Positions 27,901-35,902 of a DNA stretch of 64,000 bases are shown here, piece by piece. The notes under the pieces are model-generated. The model saw nothing but the letters and a program-made list of their open reading frames with translations. It was not told the origin of the DNA and searched no databases. The position numbers and the translations under genes are program-made. Every line of letters starts with the position of its first letter. The first letter of the stretch is position 1. The DNA comes from Vibrio crassostreae. GTDB lineage: Bacteria; Pseudomonadota; Gammaproteobacteria; Enterobacterales; Vibrionaceae. The stretch spans positions 186,001-250,000 of the forward strand of contig NZ_AP025477.1 in assembly GCF_024347415.1 (NCBI RefSeq), in the 5' to 3' direction.

Positions 27901-28932
27901 ATGAAAATTAAAGCACTTTCTAAACTTAAGCCTGAAGAAGGCATTTGGATGACCGAGGTTGAAAAACCTGAAATGGGTCATAATGATCTTCTTATCCGTA
28001 TTAAGAAAACTGCAATTTGTGGTACAGACGTACATATCTACAACTGGGATGAGTGGTCACAAAACACAATTCCAGTACCTATGGTAGTAGGTCACGAATA
28101 CGTGGGTGAAGTTGTTGGCATCGGCCAAGAAGTTCGTGGGTTTGAAATCGGCGACCGTGTATCTGGCGAAGGTCACATCACATGTGGTCACTGTCGTAAC
28201 TGTCGTGGCGGCCGTACTCACCTTTGTCGTAACACAACAGGTGTTGGTGTAAACCGCACTGGTGCGTTCTCTGAGTTCCTTGTGATCCCTGCGTTCAACG
28301 CATTTAAAATCCCTGCAGAAATTTCTGATGATCTAGCATCAATCTTTGACCCGTTTGGTAACGCAGTACACACAGCGCTTTCTTTCGACCTAGTAGGCGA
28401 AGATGTGCTAATCACTGGTGCGGGCCCAATCGGTATTATGGCTGCAGCTGTTGCTAAGCACGTTGGTGCTCGTCACGTTGTAATTACTGACGTAAACGAA
28501 TACCGCCTAGATCTTGCTAAGAAAATGGGTGTGACTCGCGCAGTAAACGTGATGGAAGAGAAGCTTGAAGACGTAATGTCTGATCTTGGCATGACTGAAG
28601 GCTTCGATGTAGGCCTAGAAATGTCTGGTAACCCATCTGCGTTCAACAGCATGCTGACTAACATGAACCACGGCGGTAAGATCTCTCTACTAGGTATTCC
28701 ACCATCAGACATGGCAGTAGACTGGAACCAAGTAATCTTTAAAGGTTTGGTTATCAAAGGTATCTACGGTCGTGAGATGTTTGAAACTTGGTACAAGATG
28801 GCTTCTTTGATTCAGTCAGGTTTAGACCTAACGCCAATCATTACTCACCACTACAAAGTGGACGACTTCCAGAAAGGCTTCGACATGATGCGATCTGGTA
28901 TGTCTGGTAAGGTAATTTTAGACTGGGAGTAG
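27901..28932 (+). CDS. tdh: L-threonine 3-dehydrogenase
   Basis: 343 residues: a zinc MDR dehydrogenase oxidising L-threonine to 2-amino-3-ketobutyrate with NAD. The catalytic zinc ligands are C38 in [13 protein letters not shown] and GHEYVGEVV (H63, E64). The structural zinc uses [15 protein letters not shown]. The NAD loop is [15 protein letters not shown]. It forms an operon with kbl for threonine breakdown. The 3' end is duplicated in diverged form at 29056-29190, next to an integrase, so the terminal part of this gene may itself have been supplied by an integrated element. Confidence 0.97.
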   Translation: MKIKALSKLKPEEGIWMTEVEKPEMGHNDLLIRIKKTAICGTDVHIYNWDEWSQNTIPVPMVVGHEYVGEVVGIGQEVRGFEIGDRVSGEGHITCGHCRNCRGGRTHLCRNTTGVGVNRTGAFSEFLVIPAFNAFKIPAEISDDLASIFDPFGNAVHTALSFDLVGEDVLITGAGPIGIMAAAVAKHVGARHVVITDVNEYRLDLAKKMGVTRAVNVMEEKLEDVMSDLGMTEGFDVGLEMSGNPSAFNSMLTNMNHGGKISLLGIPPSDMAVDWNQVIFKGLVIKGIYGREMFETWYKMASLIQSGLDLTPIITHHYKVDDFQKGFDMMRSGMSGKVILDWE

Positions 28933-28956
28933 GTTACTACCGGTTTTGAATATCAG

Positions 28957-28987
28957 AAGGCAACAGGTAAAACTGTTGCCTTTTTTA
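28957..28987 (+). terminator. Terminator of kbl-tdh
   Basis: Arms AAGGCAACAG and CTGTTGCCTT, 6-nt loop, followed by a T run. Confidence 0.88.
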
Positions 28988-29055
28988 TCGCCATTCATAA
29001 TTGATAAATAATTTAAACTATTGATATTTAGTGGTTATATTTGTTTTTGTATATA

Positions 29056-29190
29056 GTGGCAAGTTTGATTCAATCAGGGTTAGACCTATCACCAATCATT
29101 ACTCATCACTTTAAAATTGATGATTTCCAAGCTGGCTTCGATGCTATGCGTAGTGGGCTTTCTGGCAAGGTTATCCTTGATTGGGAATAG
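29056..29190 (+). pseudogene. Diverged 3' fragment of tdh (displaced attachment-site remnant)
   Basis: Forty-four codons plus stop translate to [18 protein letters not shown]...GKVILDWE, matching the last 44 residues of the intact tdh 110 bp to the left with several conservative changes (T to S, Y to F, K to A, M to A). No start or upstream part of the gene is present. It has its own terminator at 29213-29240. Elements that integrate at a gene's 3' end carry a copy of that end. This fragment beside an integrase therefore marks tdh as an attachment target. Confidence 0.85.
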
Positions 29191-29212
29191 AAAAAATTAG
29201 GCTCTAAATAGC

Positions 29213-29246
29213 AAAGGCGACAGTGAAAACTGTCGCCTTTTTTACG
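29213..29246 (+). terminator. Terminator after the tdh remnant
   Basis: Arms AAAGGCGACAG and CTGTCGCCTTT, then TTT. It resembles in position the terminator of the intact tdh. Confidence 0.85.
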
Positions 29247-29300
29247 AATAAAACCGATAAATAACGGTCGATTACAGTGTCTGCCGCCACTTTGTCGCCA

Positions 29301-30338
29301 TTAATTCTCTAATGGATTGAGGTGTACAGCTTGTATCAAATGTTCTGGTGCAAAATGGGAATACGCCATTGTCTGCTCAATTTTAGTGTGTCCAAGAATA
29401 CGCTGTAACACCAAAATATCCCCTTTGTTCATCATAAAATGCGAAGCAAAAGTATGCCGTAAAACATGCGTCGCTTGTCCACTCGGAACGTGGCCAGGTA
29501 GAGCCCTTTTAATGTAGCGCCAGGCATCCTTGTAAGTAGTGTTGAAAATTTCATGGTTGCTCACTGCGATATCTAAGATCTCTTGATATAAAGCAGGTGA
29601 GATGGGCACACTTCGATTTCTCTTACCTTTTGTCTCGGTGTAAGTCAGTTTGAATTCAGATACCTGTGAACGGGTAAGAGTCAGAGCTTCACTTATACGA
29701 GCTCCGGTGGCCAAGCAAATCTTAGAGATTACAATAAGTTGTGGGATCGAGACTGTAATAACTCGGTTGCAATTCTTCAGGTTAACCAAGAACTCTTCAA
29801 TTTGTGGCTTGGTTAGATATGCCAGATTCTTCTCACTGGTTTTGATTGTCTCGATAGCTTCAAGCGGATTGGGGTATTTCCATTGATTGTACTTAATCAG
29901 TTTCTTGAACATCCCCTTTAGGTAAATCAATTCCATGTTATGTGTTGTTGGTGAAATCTCAATAGATTTATTTTTGCCACGGTAAGGTATTCGTGCTGCA
30001 CGATAGTCTAAGTAGTCTCGTTCTTTAAGGTGATAGGCAATCGGGTTACCTAATCCTTCAATTGTTTTGGCTATTAGCTCCCGAGCTTGTTTACCTGATT
30101 TCAACGTATGACCGTGTATGCTCCACCAAGTGTCTAACAGCTCGCTCATTCTACGGTGATCCGGTTTAATACCCATCCATGGCTTATCGTCAATTTCTCT
30201 CATTGTGTGAAGCTCAAAAGCCTTGGCTTCGCCTTTAGTCGCAAATTTCTTACGAACACGCTTCCCCGTTCGCCCGTTTGGGTAACATTCGCAGATCCAA
30301 GGTTTGGTAGAACCATCTTTTAAATTGCGGACAGACAT
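29301..30338 (-). CDS. int: P2-type phage tyrosine recombinase (integrase)
   Basis: 345 residues from ATG 30338 (MSVRNLKDGSTKPWICE); the frame is open further up, but that part contains the LexA box and is untranslated. An AP2-like N-terminal arm-binding domain and a SAM-like core-binding domain (about 55-155) lead to the catalytic domain. That domain has Arg in ATGARISEALTL, HVLRHTFASHF (H-x2-R), LGHTKIEQTMAYSHF with the nucleophilic Tyr. P2/K139-like phages encode such integrases. It points toward tdh, with its stop 111 bp from the tdh remnant. A LexA box 18 bp upstream suggests SOS control. Confidence 0.92.
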   Translation of the reverse strand: MSVRNLKDGSTKPWICECYPNGRTGKRVRKKFATKGEAKAFELHTMREIDDKPWMGIKPDHRRMSELLDTWWSIHGHTLKSGKQARELIAKTIEGLGNPIAYHLKERDYLDYRAARIPYRGKNKSIEISPTTHNMELIYLKGMFKKLIKYNQWKYPNPLEAIETIKTSEKNLAYLTKPQIEEFLVNLKNCNRVITVSIPQLIVISKICLATGARISEALTLTRSQVSEFKLTYTETKGKRNRSVPISPALYQEILDIAVSNHEIFNTTYKDAWRYIKRALPGHVPSGQATHVLRHTFASHFMMNKGDILVLQRILGHTKIEQTMAYSHFAPEHLIQAVHLNPLEN

Positions 30339-30355
30339 AATAAAGCCTAATATAA

Positions 30356-30371
30356 CTGTATATAAAAACAG
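30356..30371 (-). promoter_or_regulatory. LexA (SOS) box upstream of the integrase
   Basis: CTGTATATAAAAACAG fits CTG-N10-CAG with the preferred AT-rich core, 18 bp upstream of the chosen integrase ATG. It would repress int until DNA damage. Read by eye; binding not tested. Confidence 0.7.
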
Positions 30372-30471
30372 TGTAAGTTGGGCTGGAACGTAGAACAATG
30401 TTTTATTTAGGACAAAAAGCACAGGCTGGGCACCTATCTCAAAGTGCTAAGAAAGTTAATAGGTTTTTGCT

Positions 30472-30852
30472 ATGTACCAATCAATTCATGTGACTTCTGG
30501 ATACAGCCATTTCAAAATTAACAGCGATGGTCCAATTGGGATAAGTAAGAAGAACCAAGGGATGATTGATGCGCTTTTGAAGTTAGGTAATCGTTTTACT
30601 GCGCCATTTGGTGGGTTTATAGAAGCAGAGAATGTGATCGGTTTGAAATGGGTGAAGCTGGTTGATATTAAATATCTGTGCACCGATGAGGAAGCCGAAA
30701 CTGTCGAGTACGTCATACAAAAAGACCACTATGTAGTGGGGACGTACCAAGACCGGAAGTTGTATATTTTATTGTTTGGTGGAGAACCAAAGCACCATCA
30801 GATTAGAGGCCTTGAACAAGACGGGAAGAACAATGTGTTCGGGTTGTTTTAA
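30472..30852 (+). CDS. Hypothetical protein next to the integrase
   Basis: 126 residues, not recognised. The composition is mixed alpha/beta (SIHVTSGYSHFKINSDGPIGISKK, WVKLVDIKYLC, VEYVIQKDHYVVGTYQDRKLYILLFGG), with no signal or membrane segment. It is divergent from the integrase with a 133-bp gap, followed by a terminator at 30942-30967, and lies between int and the repressor. That position in prophages often holds morons or superinfection genes. It is a plausible accessory gene; function unknown. Confidence 0.5.
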   Translation: MYQSIHVTSGYSHFKINSDGPIGISKKNQGMIDALLKLGNRFTAPFGGFIEAENVIGLKWVKLVDIKYLCTDEEAETVEYVIQKDHYVVGTYQDRKLYILLFGGEPKHHQIRGLEQDGKNNVFGLF

Positions 30853-30941
30853 TGTTAGACGTTCAACCAGCGCATTCTTGCCCAAAAATGTTTCAGGACC
30901 ACTTAGAGGTTGCACAACGAGCAACACTGAGCCAAAGAAGA

Positions 30942-30968
30942 AGGCTACTATAAGGCAGCCTTTTTTGT
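30942..30968 (+). terminator. Rho-independent terminator
   Basis: Arms AAGGCT and AGCCTT (30942-30947, 30958-30963) followed by six T. It closes the 30472 transcription unit ahead of the converging repressor gene. Confidence 0.65.
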
Positions 30969-31086
30969 TTGTATGCGAAAGTGTTAGTGCTACACCCCGA
31001 GGCCTGGGTGATAATAGGCTGTTAAGTATCGGTGACGCTATTAATCAAATTAGTTGCGAGTGCTCTTAAACAGATGAGTGCAACAG

Positions 31087-31713
31087 TTAACGCTTTTCCA
31101 TTACTAACGCAACTCTACCTACAACCCTTACTTCATCTTCTTCGACTGTTAGAGTCGAACCGTTAAAGCTGATAGCTAGTTTTTTGCCTGGTAAACGTTG
31201 AATTTCATTTAGAGACAACAGCCCATCCATATCTACTAGGTACGTACCGCTTACTGCTTGATGGGATTCTTTATTTATAAGGAACGTAGTAGTGCCATCT
31301 TTAATTGCCATCACATTAATAACGCCAAGCTCGTCTAGGAGAGCTTTATCGAATGCAAGTATCCCTTTCCCAACCAATTTACCGTCATCAATAGAGAAGC
31401 AGTCTATATCGAAGAGAGTCTTCGATTCGTTCTTCTTATTAATGTGCTTTTGAGTTGGTGTTTTAGGATACGGGTCGCCTTTATCGAGAAGTAACCATTC
31501 AAGTGAGACGCCTGTGCTCAAATGAGTTCTTACTGCAATCTCGAATGGAGTTAGATTTCGTTGTCGCCAAGTCGCGATTGTTGATTTTGGGATGCCAAAC
31601 ACGTCTGCAACATCCTGTTGACGGTCTGAATTCGTGATATCTATCAATTTCTTGATAATATCTTTCCCTCCCAAATACGATATTTGGTCTATTTTAAGTT
31701 GCTTGTTATTCAT
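31087..31713 (-). CDS. CI-like phage repressor
   Basis: 208 residues. The N-terminal HTH (about 28-60: RQQDVADVFGIPKSTIATWRQR) is of the phage CI/Bac-CI type seen in P2-like and 186/K139-like phages. The C-terminal dimerisation domain resembles the S24-peptidase fold, ending VVGRVALVMEKR. Where LexA-like repressors have GDSM, this protein reads IKDGTTTFLINKE, with no GDSM-type serine. It is therefore probably not self-cleaved by RecA. It is divergent from the Cox-like gene with a 90-bp operator region, the usual lysogeny switch. Confidence 0.82.
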   Translation of the reverse strand: MNNKQLKIDQISYLGGKDIIKKLIDITNSDRQQDVADVFGIPKSTIATWRQRNLTPFEIAVRTHLSTGVSLEWLLLDKGDPYPKTPTQKHINKKNESKTLFDIDCFSIDDGKLVGKGILAFDKALLDELGVINVMAIKDGTTTFLINKESHQAVSGTYLVDMDGLLSLNEIQRLPGKKLAISFNGSTLTVEEDEVRVVGRVALVMEKR

Positions 31714-31803
31714 ATGTGATCAATAATCGCAATTGAGATCGAAACGGTGAGGTGCAACTCGTCATTTCGAAATTAAACATAAATGACTAGACAGGATATC
31801 ATT

Positions 31804-32016
31804 ATGCTCTCATATCAAGTAGTCCTAAATACGCCTTTCATGACGTACGATCAATACTCTCAATTCTCCGGTATGCCAAAGCGCACAATCATAGATTGGG
31901 TTAAAGATGGTCGCTTACCCATTAAAACCAAAGCAAAAGGAAAAGAAACCCCGTTAATTAATATGGTCATGCTGCTAGAAATGGCAACGCGTGAAACGAT
32001 GGAGAGAATGGGGTAG
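31804..32016 (+). CDS. cox: Cox/excisionase-like DNA-binding protein
   Basis: 70 residues from ATG 31804, with AGGAT 7-11 bp upstream; the frame also opens at 31783. A single winged-helix domain (TYDQYSQFSGMPKRTIIDWVKDGRLP) matches the Cox family of P2-like phages, which both direct excision by the integrase and repress the lysogenic promoter. It faces the CI-like gene across the switch region. Its small size and position support the role; direct evidence of function is absent. Confidence 0.75.
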   Translation: MLSYQVVLNTPFMTYDQYSQFSGMPKRTIIDWVKDGRLPIKTKAKGKETPLINMVMLLEMATRETMERMG

Positions 32017-32131
32017 TCGCTCATGCGTTTATCTTCCCTTATTTCGACCAAAGAGTTTTGTCCGTTTGGGGGTAAACATTCTTGGTTTGAGTTTCGTTGT
32101 CGTCTCGTTTGTCTTCAAGTGAGTATTGGTT

Positions 32132-32680
32132 ATGAACGAAATTGACTCAATAGGCGAATTTTCTAGCACAAAACAAGGGGCCTTTAATGAGGCGTGTTGC
32201 GTGTTCGCTAGGTCAGAGAATATGGCTAGGCTAGCAGAGGCCATAGGGATGAGTCCGACCATGCTGCGGAATAAACTTAATCCTGAGCAGCCTCATGTCC
32301 TGAGTTGTGTTGAAGCCATCACTCTCGCCAAAGTGAGTGGCAATCATACCATCGTAAACAGCTTGCTTCTTGGGTTGGGAGTGGTCACCGCTCATATAGC
32401 ATCTGATAGCACGGAAGACACCTTTGTTCAAAGCGCATTAGAGAACTCGCTCTATTCGGGTGAATTGTCTCGAATGGCGTTGGAGTATGCAGGAAATCAT
32501 CGCCTAACTCGCACTCAAAAACATAAGATTATTCATACCGCACACACCAGTATCAGCATTCAGGTAAAACTCATCAGGAGCCTGGAAAAACTGAATCAAG
32601 GTGGTTGTCTGCTTAAAGCCATAGAGGAGGCGGCAGACGCTAATGGTTTATTTGCTTCAAACATCAATTCGGAGCAATGA
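32132..32680 (+). CDS. CII-like phage regulatory protein
   Basis: 182 residues from ATG 32132; a TTG two codons upstream is rejected. It follows the K139/P2-like CII family: GAFNEACCVFARSENMARLAEAIGMSPTMLRNKLNPEQPHVLSC, quoted in part, holds an HTH at about 30-60, and the rest is helical. It is the third regulatory gene after the CI/Cox switch and overlaps the next gene by 4 bp, beginning a rightward operon toward the replicase. Confidence 0.78.
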   Translation: MNEIDSIGEFSSTKQGAFNEACCVFARSENMARLAEAIGMSPTMLRNKLNPEQPHVLSCVEAITLAKVSGNHTIVNSLLLGLGVVTAHIASDSTEDTFVQSALENSLYSGELSRMALEYAGNHRLTRTQKHKIIHTAHTSISIQVKLIRSLEKLNQGGCLLKAIEEAADANGLFASNINSEQ

Positions 32681-32943
32681 TGTCTGTTACTCAGTGCGAT
32701 AAGTCATGTCCTGAAACGTCTGGTCATGGATTGACGGAGGAAGATAAGCGTAGAGGCCTTAGGTATATCAGGATCATTCGACGCGAGTTATGCGCTCGTC
32801 AACTTTCTTCATTATGGGTTGAGCAGGCGAGGTTAATGACCCAATTAAGGCGTTCGAACCATGTGTTTGAACAAGTACGACTGCGAATTCGTTTATTCGG
32901 CCTTGAGAAGCGAATACAAAGAATCAGACAACGTTGGCTTTGA
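32677..32943 (+). CDS. Small basic hypothetical phage-type protein
   Basis: 88 residues, highly basic, predominantly helical (LRYIRIIRRELCARQLSSLWVEQARLM). Its ATG overlaps the preceding TGA, so it is translationally coupled to the CII-like gene. Similar short Arg-rich ORFs occur in K139-like left arms between cII and rep. No function known. Confidence 0.6.
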   Translation: MMSVTQCDKSCPETSGHGLTEEDKRRGLRYIRIIRRELCARQLSSLWVEQARLMTQLRRSNHVFEQVRLRIRLFGLEKRIQRIRQRWL

Positions 32944-33015
32944 TGCATTTTAATTTTCCAGAGTTGCGTTATTGGTTTCTCAGAAGGTGAGCGTTATTTA
33001 GCCGAGGTCAACTTT

Positions 33016-33333
33016 ATGAATCATCATGTGTTTGCGGTCGTACAGGGTAAAGTTATTCAAACCAGTATCAAAGCAGTCTCCAATTTAGTCTTAAAAGGTA
33101 AAGAAGAGTGGCGTGATGCAGTCAGTTGTCCTTCGAAAAGGTGTTCGATAAAAATTGACACCCGTGGCGGCTACGAAAGCTCGAAAGGAATGGCTTTGAC
33201 CGGCTCTCGAATCTTGTCAGAGAGAGTCAATAGTACTGATTCAGTAACGGCGCTCAACGCTCAAGACAATCTCTCTTGCTTTGTTTTTTCTAAAGGTGAG
33301 TATGGGCAAGGTGCACTGAGGATGAAGAGATGA
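33016..33333 (+). CDS. Hypothetical protein upstream of the replicase
   Basis: 105 residues. It contains SCPSKRCSIKIDTRGG and LSCFVFSKGEYGQGALRMKR; the paired cysteines might form a small metal site, but the pattern is incomplete. It overlaps the replicase start by 4 bp (ATGA), giving coupling. The gene is part of the cox-cII-rep operon. Unknown function. Confidence 0.55.
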   Translation: MNHHVFAVVQGKVIQTSIKAVSNLVLKGKEEWRDAVSCPSKRCSIKIDTRGGYESSKGMALTGSRILSERVNSTDSVTALNAQDNLSCFVFSKGEYGQGALRMKR

Positions 33334-34496
33334 CGGCTCATTCTGAATACGCTGCGTCTTCATCCATTTCGTGTTTGAGTCGGCTACTTGAGGAAGCGCC
33401 TTATTTGTCGAGGTGCAGTGACAATAAAACCGCGATGCTCATAAGACCTCGAAACTATGCGGTCAGATGGCCGTATATGCAGGTTAATCGTAAAGATATG
33501 CAGGCGTGGATGGTGTTTGACATCGATCATGACCATCGATCTGTCCCCAACCCCTATATTTGGCAAGATGAAGGCTTGCCACCCCCTAATCTAATCGTTC
33601 GAAACCGCACCAGTAATAAAGCCCACCTTTTTTACGCTATTGTGCCGGTTTGCACCAGCGATCAAGCACGATCCAAACCCATTCAGTACCTCAAAGCCAT
33701 TTATCGCGCCTTAGCATTACGACTTGAGGCGGACTTGAGTTATTCAGGACCTGTTGCCAAAACGCCCTTTCATCCTTGGTGGCAGACAACTGAACTCCAC
33801 CGCAGTGTCTATGAACTCAATGAGTTAGCGGATTCTCTTGAGCTGGAGAGAACGCGGCCATGGCTTCGTCAAGATATGGATTTCTCTTATTCACGAAACT
33901 GTACTTTGTTTGAACACACTCGCCGGTACGCGTATGACATTGTCGACGAAGAAAGAGAAAAGGGCAGTTATACGAGCTTTAAACGCCGTGTCGAGAGTTT
34001 CGCTCATTACAAAAATACCGGCACCGCGGATAAGCCGCCTCTGAAGTGCAGTGAGGTGTTGGCGGTGGTGAAAAGTGTTTCTCGTTGGACCTGGGATAAA
34101 TATTGTGCTCGGTCAGACTGCCAACGAGGTGTGATGAGGTTGGATAGTGGATTAAGTCTGCAGGAAAAGCAGCGTAGAGCGGCCAGAAGAACCCATAACC
34201 TTCGTCGGACGAAGACCACTCGTCGAATTATCCGCACATGTCAGGTTCTGTTACGCAAAAATCAGGAGCTCACAATTGGGTTGGTGGCGCGTAATGCGGA
34301 CCTGTGTCGCCAGACCGTCAGTCGTTACGTCTATTTGTTTGAATGGGTCAAGTCTGCTTTATCCGAAAGTCGGCAAAATGGGCCAGAGCATCGTGGTAAT
34401 TATGCTGTTCATCAGATATCTGCCCCTATAACGTTATACTGGGCGGAGTCTGAATTAGGTAAGAAGAAGGCGGTGCTTGAGTCAGCTTTTCCTTGA
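33330..34496 (+). CDS. rep: ColE2-type plasmid replicase (Rep/primase)
   Basis: 388 residues. The N-terminal two-thirds match the ColE2/ColE3 Rep pattern: WMVFDIDHDHRS, PPPNLIVRNRTSNKAHLFYAI, KTPFHPWWQTTELH and a PriCT-like segment (about 185-260). A C-terminal basic HTH (LTIGLVARNADLCRQTVSRYVYLF) probably binds the origin. Such proteins recognise the plasmid origin and synthesise the primer RNA for DNA polymerase I. Finding it inside a phage-type operon, followed by parAB, is unusual: P2-like phages use a rolling-circle A protein. The origin is expected nearby; none is identified. Confidence 0.8.
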   Translation: MTAHSEYAASSSISCLSRLLEEAPYLSRCSDNKTAMLIRPRNYAVRWPYMQVNRKDMQAWMVFDIDHDHRSVPNPYIWQDEGLPPPNLIVRNRTSNKAHLFYAIVPVCTSDQARSKPIQYLKAIYRALALRLEADLSYSGPVAKTPFHPWWQTTELHRSVYELNELADSLELERTRPWLRQDMDFSYSRNCTLFEHTRRYAYDIVDEEREKGSYTSFKRRVESFAHYKNTGTADKPPLKCSEVLAVVKSVSRWTWDKYCARSDCQRGVMRLDSGLSLQEKQRRAARRTHNLRRTKTTRRIIRTCQVLLRKNQELTIGLVARNADLCRQTVSRYVYLFEWVKSALSESRQNGPEHRGNYAVHQISAPITLYWAESELGKKKAVLESAFP

Positions 34497-34634
34497 GTTG
34501 AATAATAATGAGTAACTATCGGGTCAAAATAAGCTCTCTTGGTAAATTTAATAATGAGTTTGAGTCGACATAACCCCATTTAATGCGATTAATGTCTCAA
34601 TTCGTGCAAATATGGATTTACATACTTTATGTTG

Positions 34635-34650
34635 CTGTATATTTATACAG
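34635..34650 (+). promoter_or_regulatory. Near-perfect LexA (SOS) box
   Basis: CTGTATATTTATACAG, a one-mismatch fit to the enterobacterial core CTGTATATATATACAG, lies within a 10-bp perfect inverted repeat (34632-34653). It ends 20 bp before the ATG of the 78-residue gene and overlaps its likely promoter. Confidence 0.85.
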
Positions 34651-34669
34651 CAATGTGAGAGGGGGAGTT

Positions 34670-34906
34670 ATGTCTTTTAAAGATACAGAGACACTGTCAA
34701 CAGGAATTGAATTCATTGTTGAAGCCGTGGCGGTGAAGACAAATGGTCAAGATCATTCAGCGTTAGGTTTATACCTGATCAGCTTACTGCTCGAAGATCA
34801 AAAGATTTCCCTTGATTGTGATGATAAAAGGAAAAGGGTGGTAGTACCACTTGGTAAATCGCGTCAAACACATCTTGATATGGGTTGGAAGTGCCCTGCT
34901 TTTTAG
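34670..34906 (+). CDS. SOS-controlled small protein, candidate antirepressor (Tum-like role)
   Basis: 78 residues from ATG 34670, chosen for the strong GAGGGGGAG Shine-Dalgarno; the upstream open frame covers the LexA box. The sequence (MSFKDTETLSTGIEFIVEAVAV, ending LDMGWKCPAF) is not recognised. It is small, acidic in the first half and basic near KRKRVVVPLGKSR. A LexA box immediately upstream, in an element whose CI lacks a cleavage motif, is the arrangement of phage 186, where LexA-controlled Tum inactivates CI. The antirepressor role is inference; the DNA-damage control is well supported. Confidence 0.55.
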   Translation: MSFKDTETLSTGIEFIVEAVAVKTNGQDHSALGLYLISLLLEDQKISLDCDDKRKRVVVPLGKSRQTHLDMGWKCPAF

Positions 34907-34917
34907 ATTTGGTTGTG

Positions 34918-35490
34918 TTAGCTAATTGGATGAACTTGATAGTGATAGTTCTTCAACTCTTCACTTCTTTGGCACAACTCAAATGTGAAATAAGGCTGGG
35001 TCACTAAACACTGAGTGAACCTGTCTAATTCATTCGTATGTATAAACAGCGAAATAGGTGCAATCTGACGGTTTTCATTATCGAAGCAGTTATCAATATG
35101 TGCTCTGTCGATATAAACAACGTCCATTTCCTGTTTAGGGGTCTCTTCAATAAGTTTTGTTTCTAATCCGCTCTTCTCAAAGCGTTCTAACAAGGCATAA
35201 AATTTATCAACGTCGTTTTGACTTTCTATCGCTGAATATTGAGATAGAACGCTTTCTAAGTGTTTTTCGATTGAGCCAAACTTATTCTTCATCAAACAAA
35301 CCGTTTTAAGCTTTTTCTTGATAAGGCTATATCGAGCTTGTTTGATTTTTGGCTTCAAGAAGTCAGTGATGATCTTGTTTCGTTGCTCTTCTTTAACAAA
35401 GTGACTGGCAATGTTTACTTTGAAGTAAAGGTGAAGAAGAGTGTTTTCGAAGGTCGACTTAAGAAGTTGATGGTATGAATGTTCTGACAT
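34918..35490 (-). CDS. Hypothetical protein, leftward accessory gene
   Basis: 190 residues, mostly helical and Lys-rich in the first half (SLIKKKLKTVCLMKNKFGSIEKHLESVL), ending in a mixed alpha/beta part (ISLFIHTNELDRFTQCLVTQPYF). No signal, no membrane helix, no known domain. It opposes the rep/parA direction and has lower GC than its neighbours, like a lately acquired cargo gene. It could be a defence or superinfection gene by position only. Confidence 0.5.
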   Translation of the reverse strand: MSEHSYHQLLKSTFENTLLHLYFKVNIASHFVKEEQRNKIITDFLKPKIKQARYSLIKKKLKTVCLMKNKFGSIEKHLESVLSQYSAIESQNDVDKFYALLERFEKSGLETKLIEETPKQEMDVVYIDRAHIDNCFDNENRQIAPISLFIHTNELDRFTQCLVTQPYFTFELCQRSEELKNYHYQVHPIS

Positions 35491-35708
35491 TGTTCACATG
35501 GATTATTTATTGATGAGGGTATCTTATCATGAAAATAGCAAGGCTCTAAGGCTGAAAGCAAAATGACGTAACTTGCTAGTTGTTCGTTGTTATGCTTAAA
35601 CCGTGTACCCATCGTAGTCACAATATTTTCAATTTTGAAACTCGACTTTGATTCTAGTATTGGGATTAACTTAACCAAGAAGTTTTGGTTGCTGAGAAGC
35701 CTAATCAT
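35415..35708 (-). CDS. Possible short gene or gene remnant overlapping the 190-residue ORF
   Basis: 97 residues starting at ATG 35708 and overlapping the next leftward gene by 76 bp. The first 55 residues (NQNFLVKLIPILESKSSFKIENIVTT) look protein-like, but the last third is unconvincing. It may be the remnant of a longer gene whose end was replaced. Low confidence. Confidence 0.25.
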   Translation of the reverse strand: MIRLLSNQNFLVKLIPILESKSSFKIENIVTTMGTRFKHNNEQLASYVILLSALEPCYFHDKIPSSINNPCEQCQNIHTINFLSRPSKTLFFTFTSK

Positions 35709-35821
35709 TTGAATTCCGCGGATAGTGCTTTCGCTGCTGGTGTCACTTTCTTTAGGATTTTTACTGTCTCGATATCATCGATTGGTAACGGAGGGATAAC
35801 TTTAGGCGTTGATAGAAGAAG

Positions 35822-35889
35822 TGTATTACCTATGTAATACGTTGACAGGGCGCCTTTTGTTTTTTATTGTGTACTACACATGTAATACA
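35822..35889 (+). promoter_or_regulatory. parA promoter with two inverted-repeat operators
   Basis: Inverted repeats of the 9-mer TGTAATACA lie at 35822-35841 (TGTATTACC/TGTAATACG) and 35870-35889 (TGTACTACA/TGTAATACA), each with a 2-bp spacer. Between them is a promoter: TTGACA at 35842-35847 and TATTGT at 35865-35870, 17 bp apart. The operators bracket the promoter exactly, as expected for autorepression by the partition proteins. Confidence 0.75.
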
Positions 35890-35902
35890 TGAGGTGTTTG
35901 TT

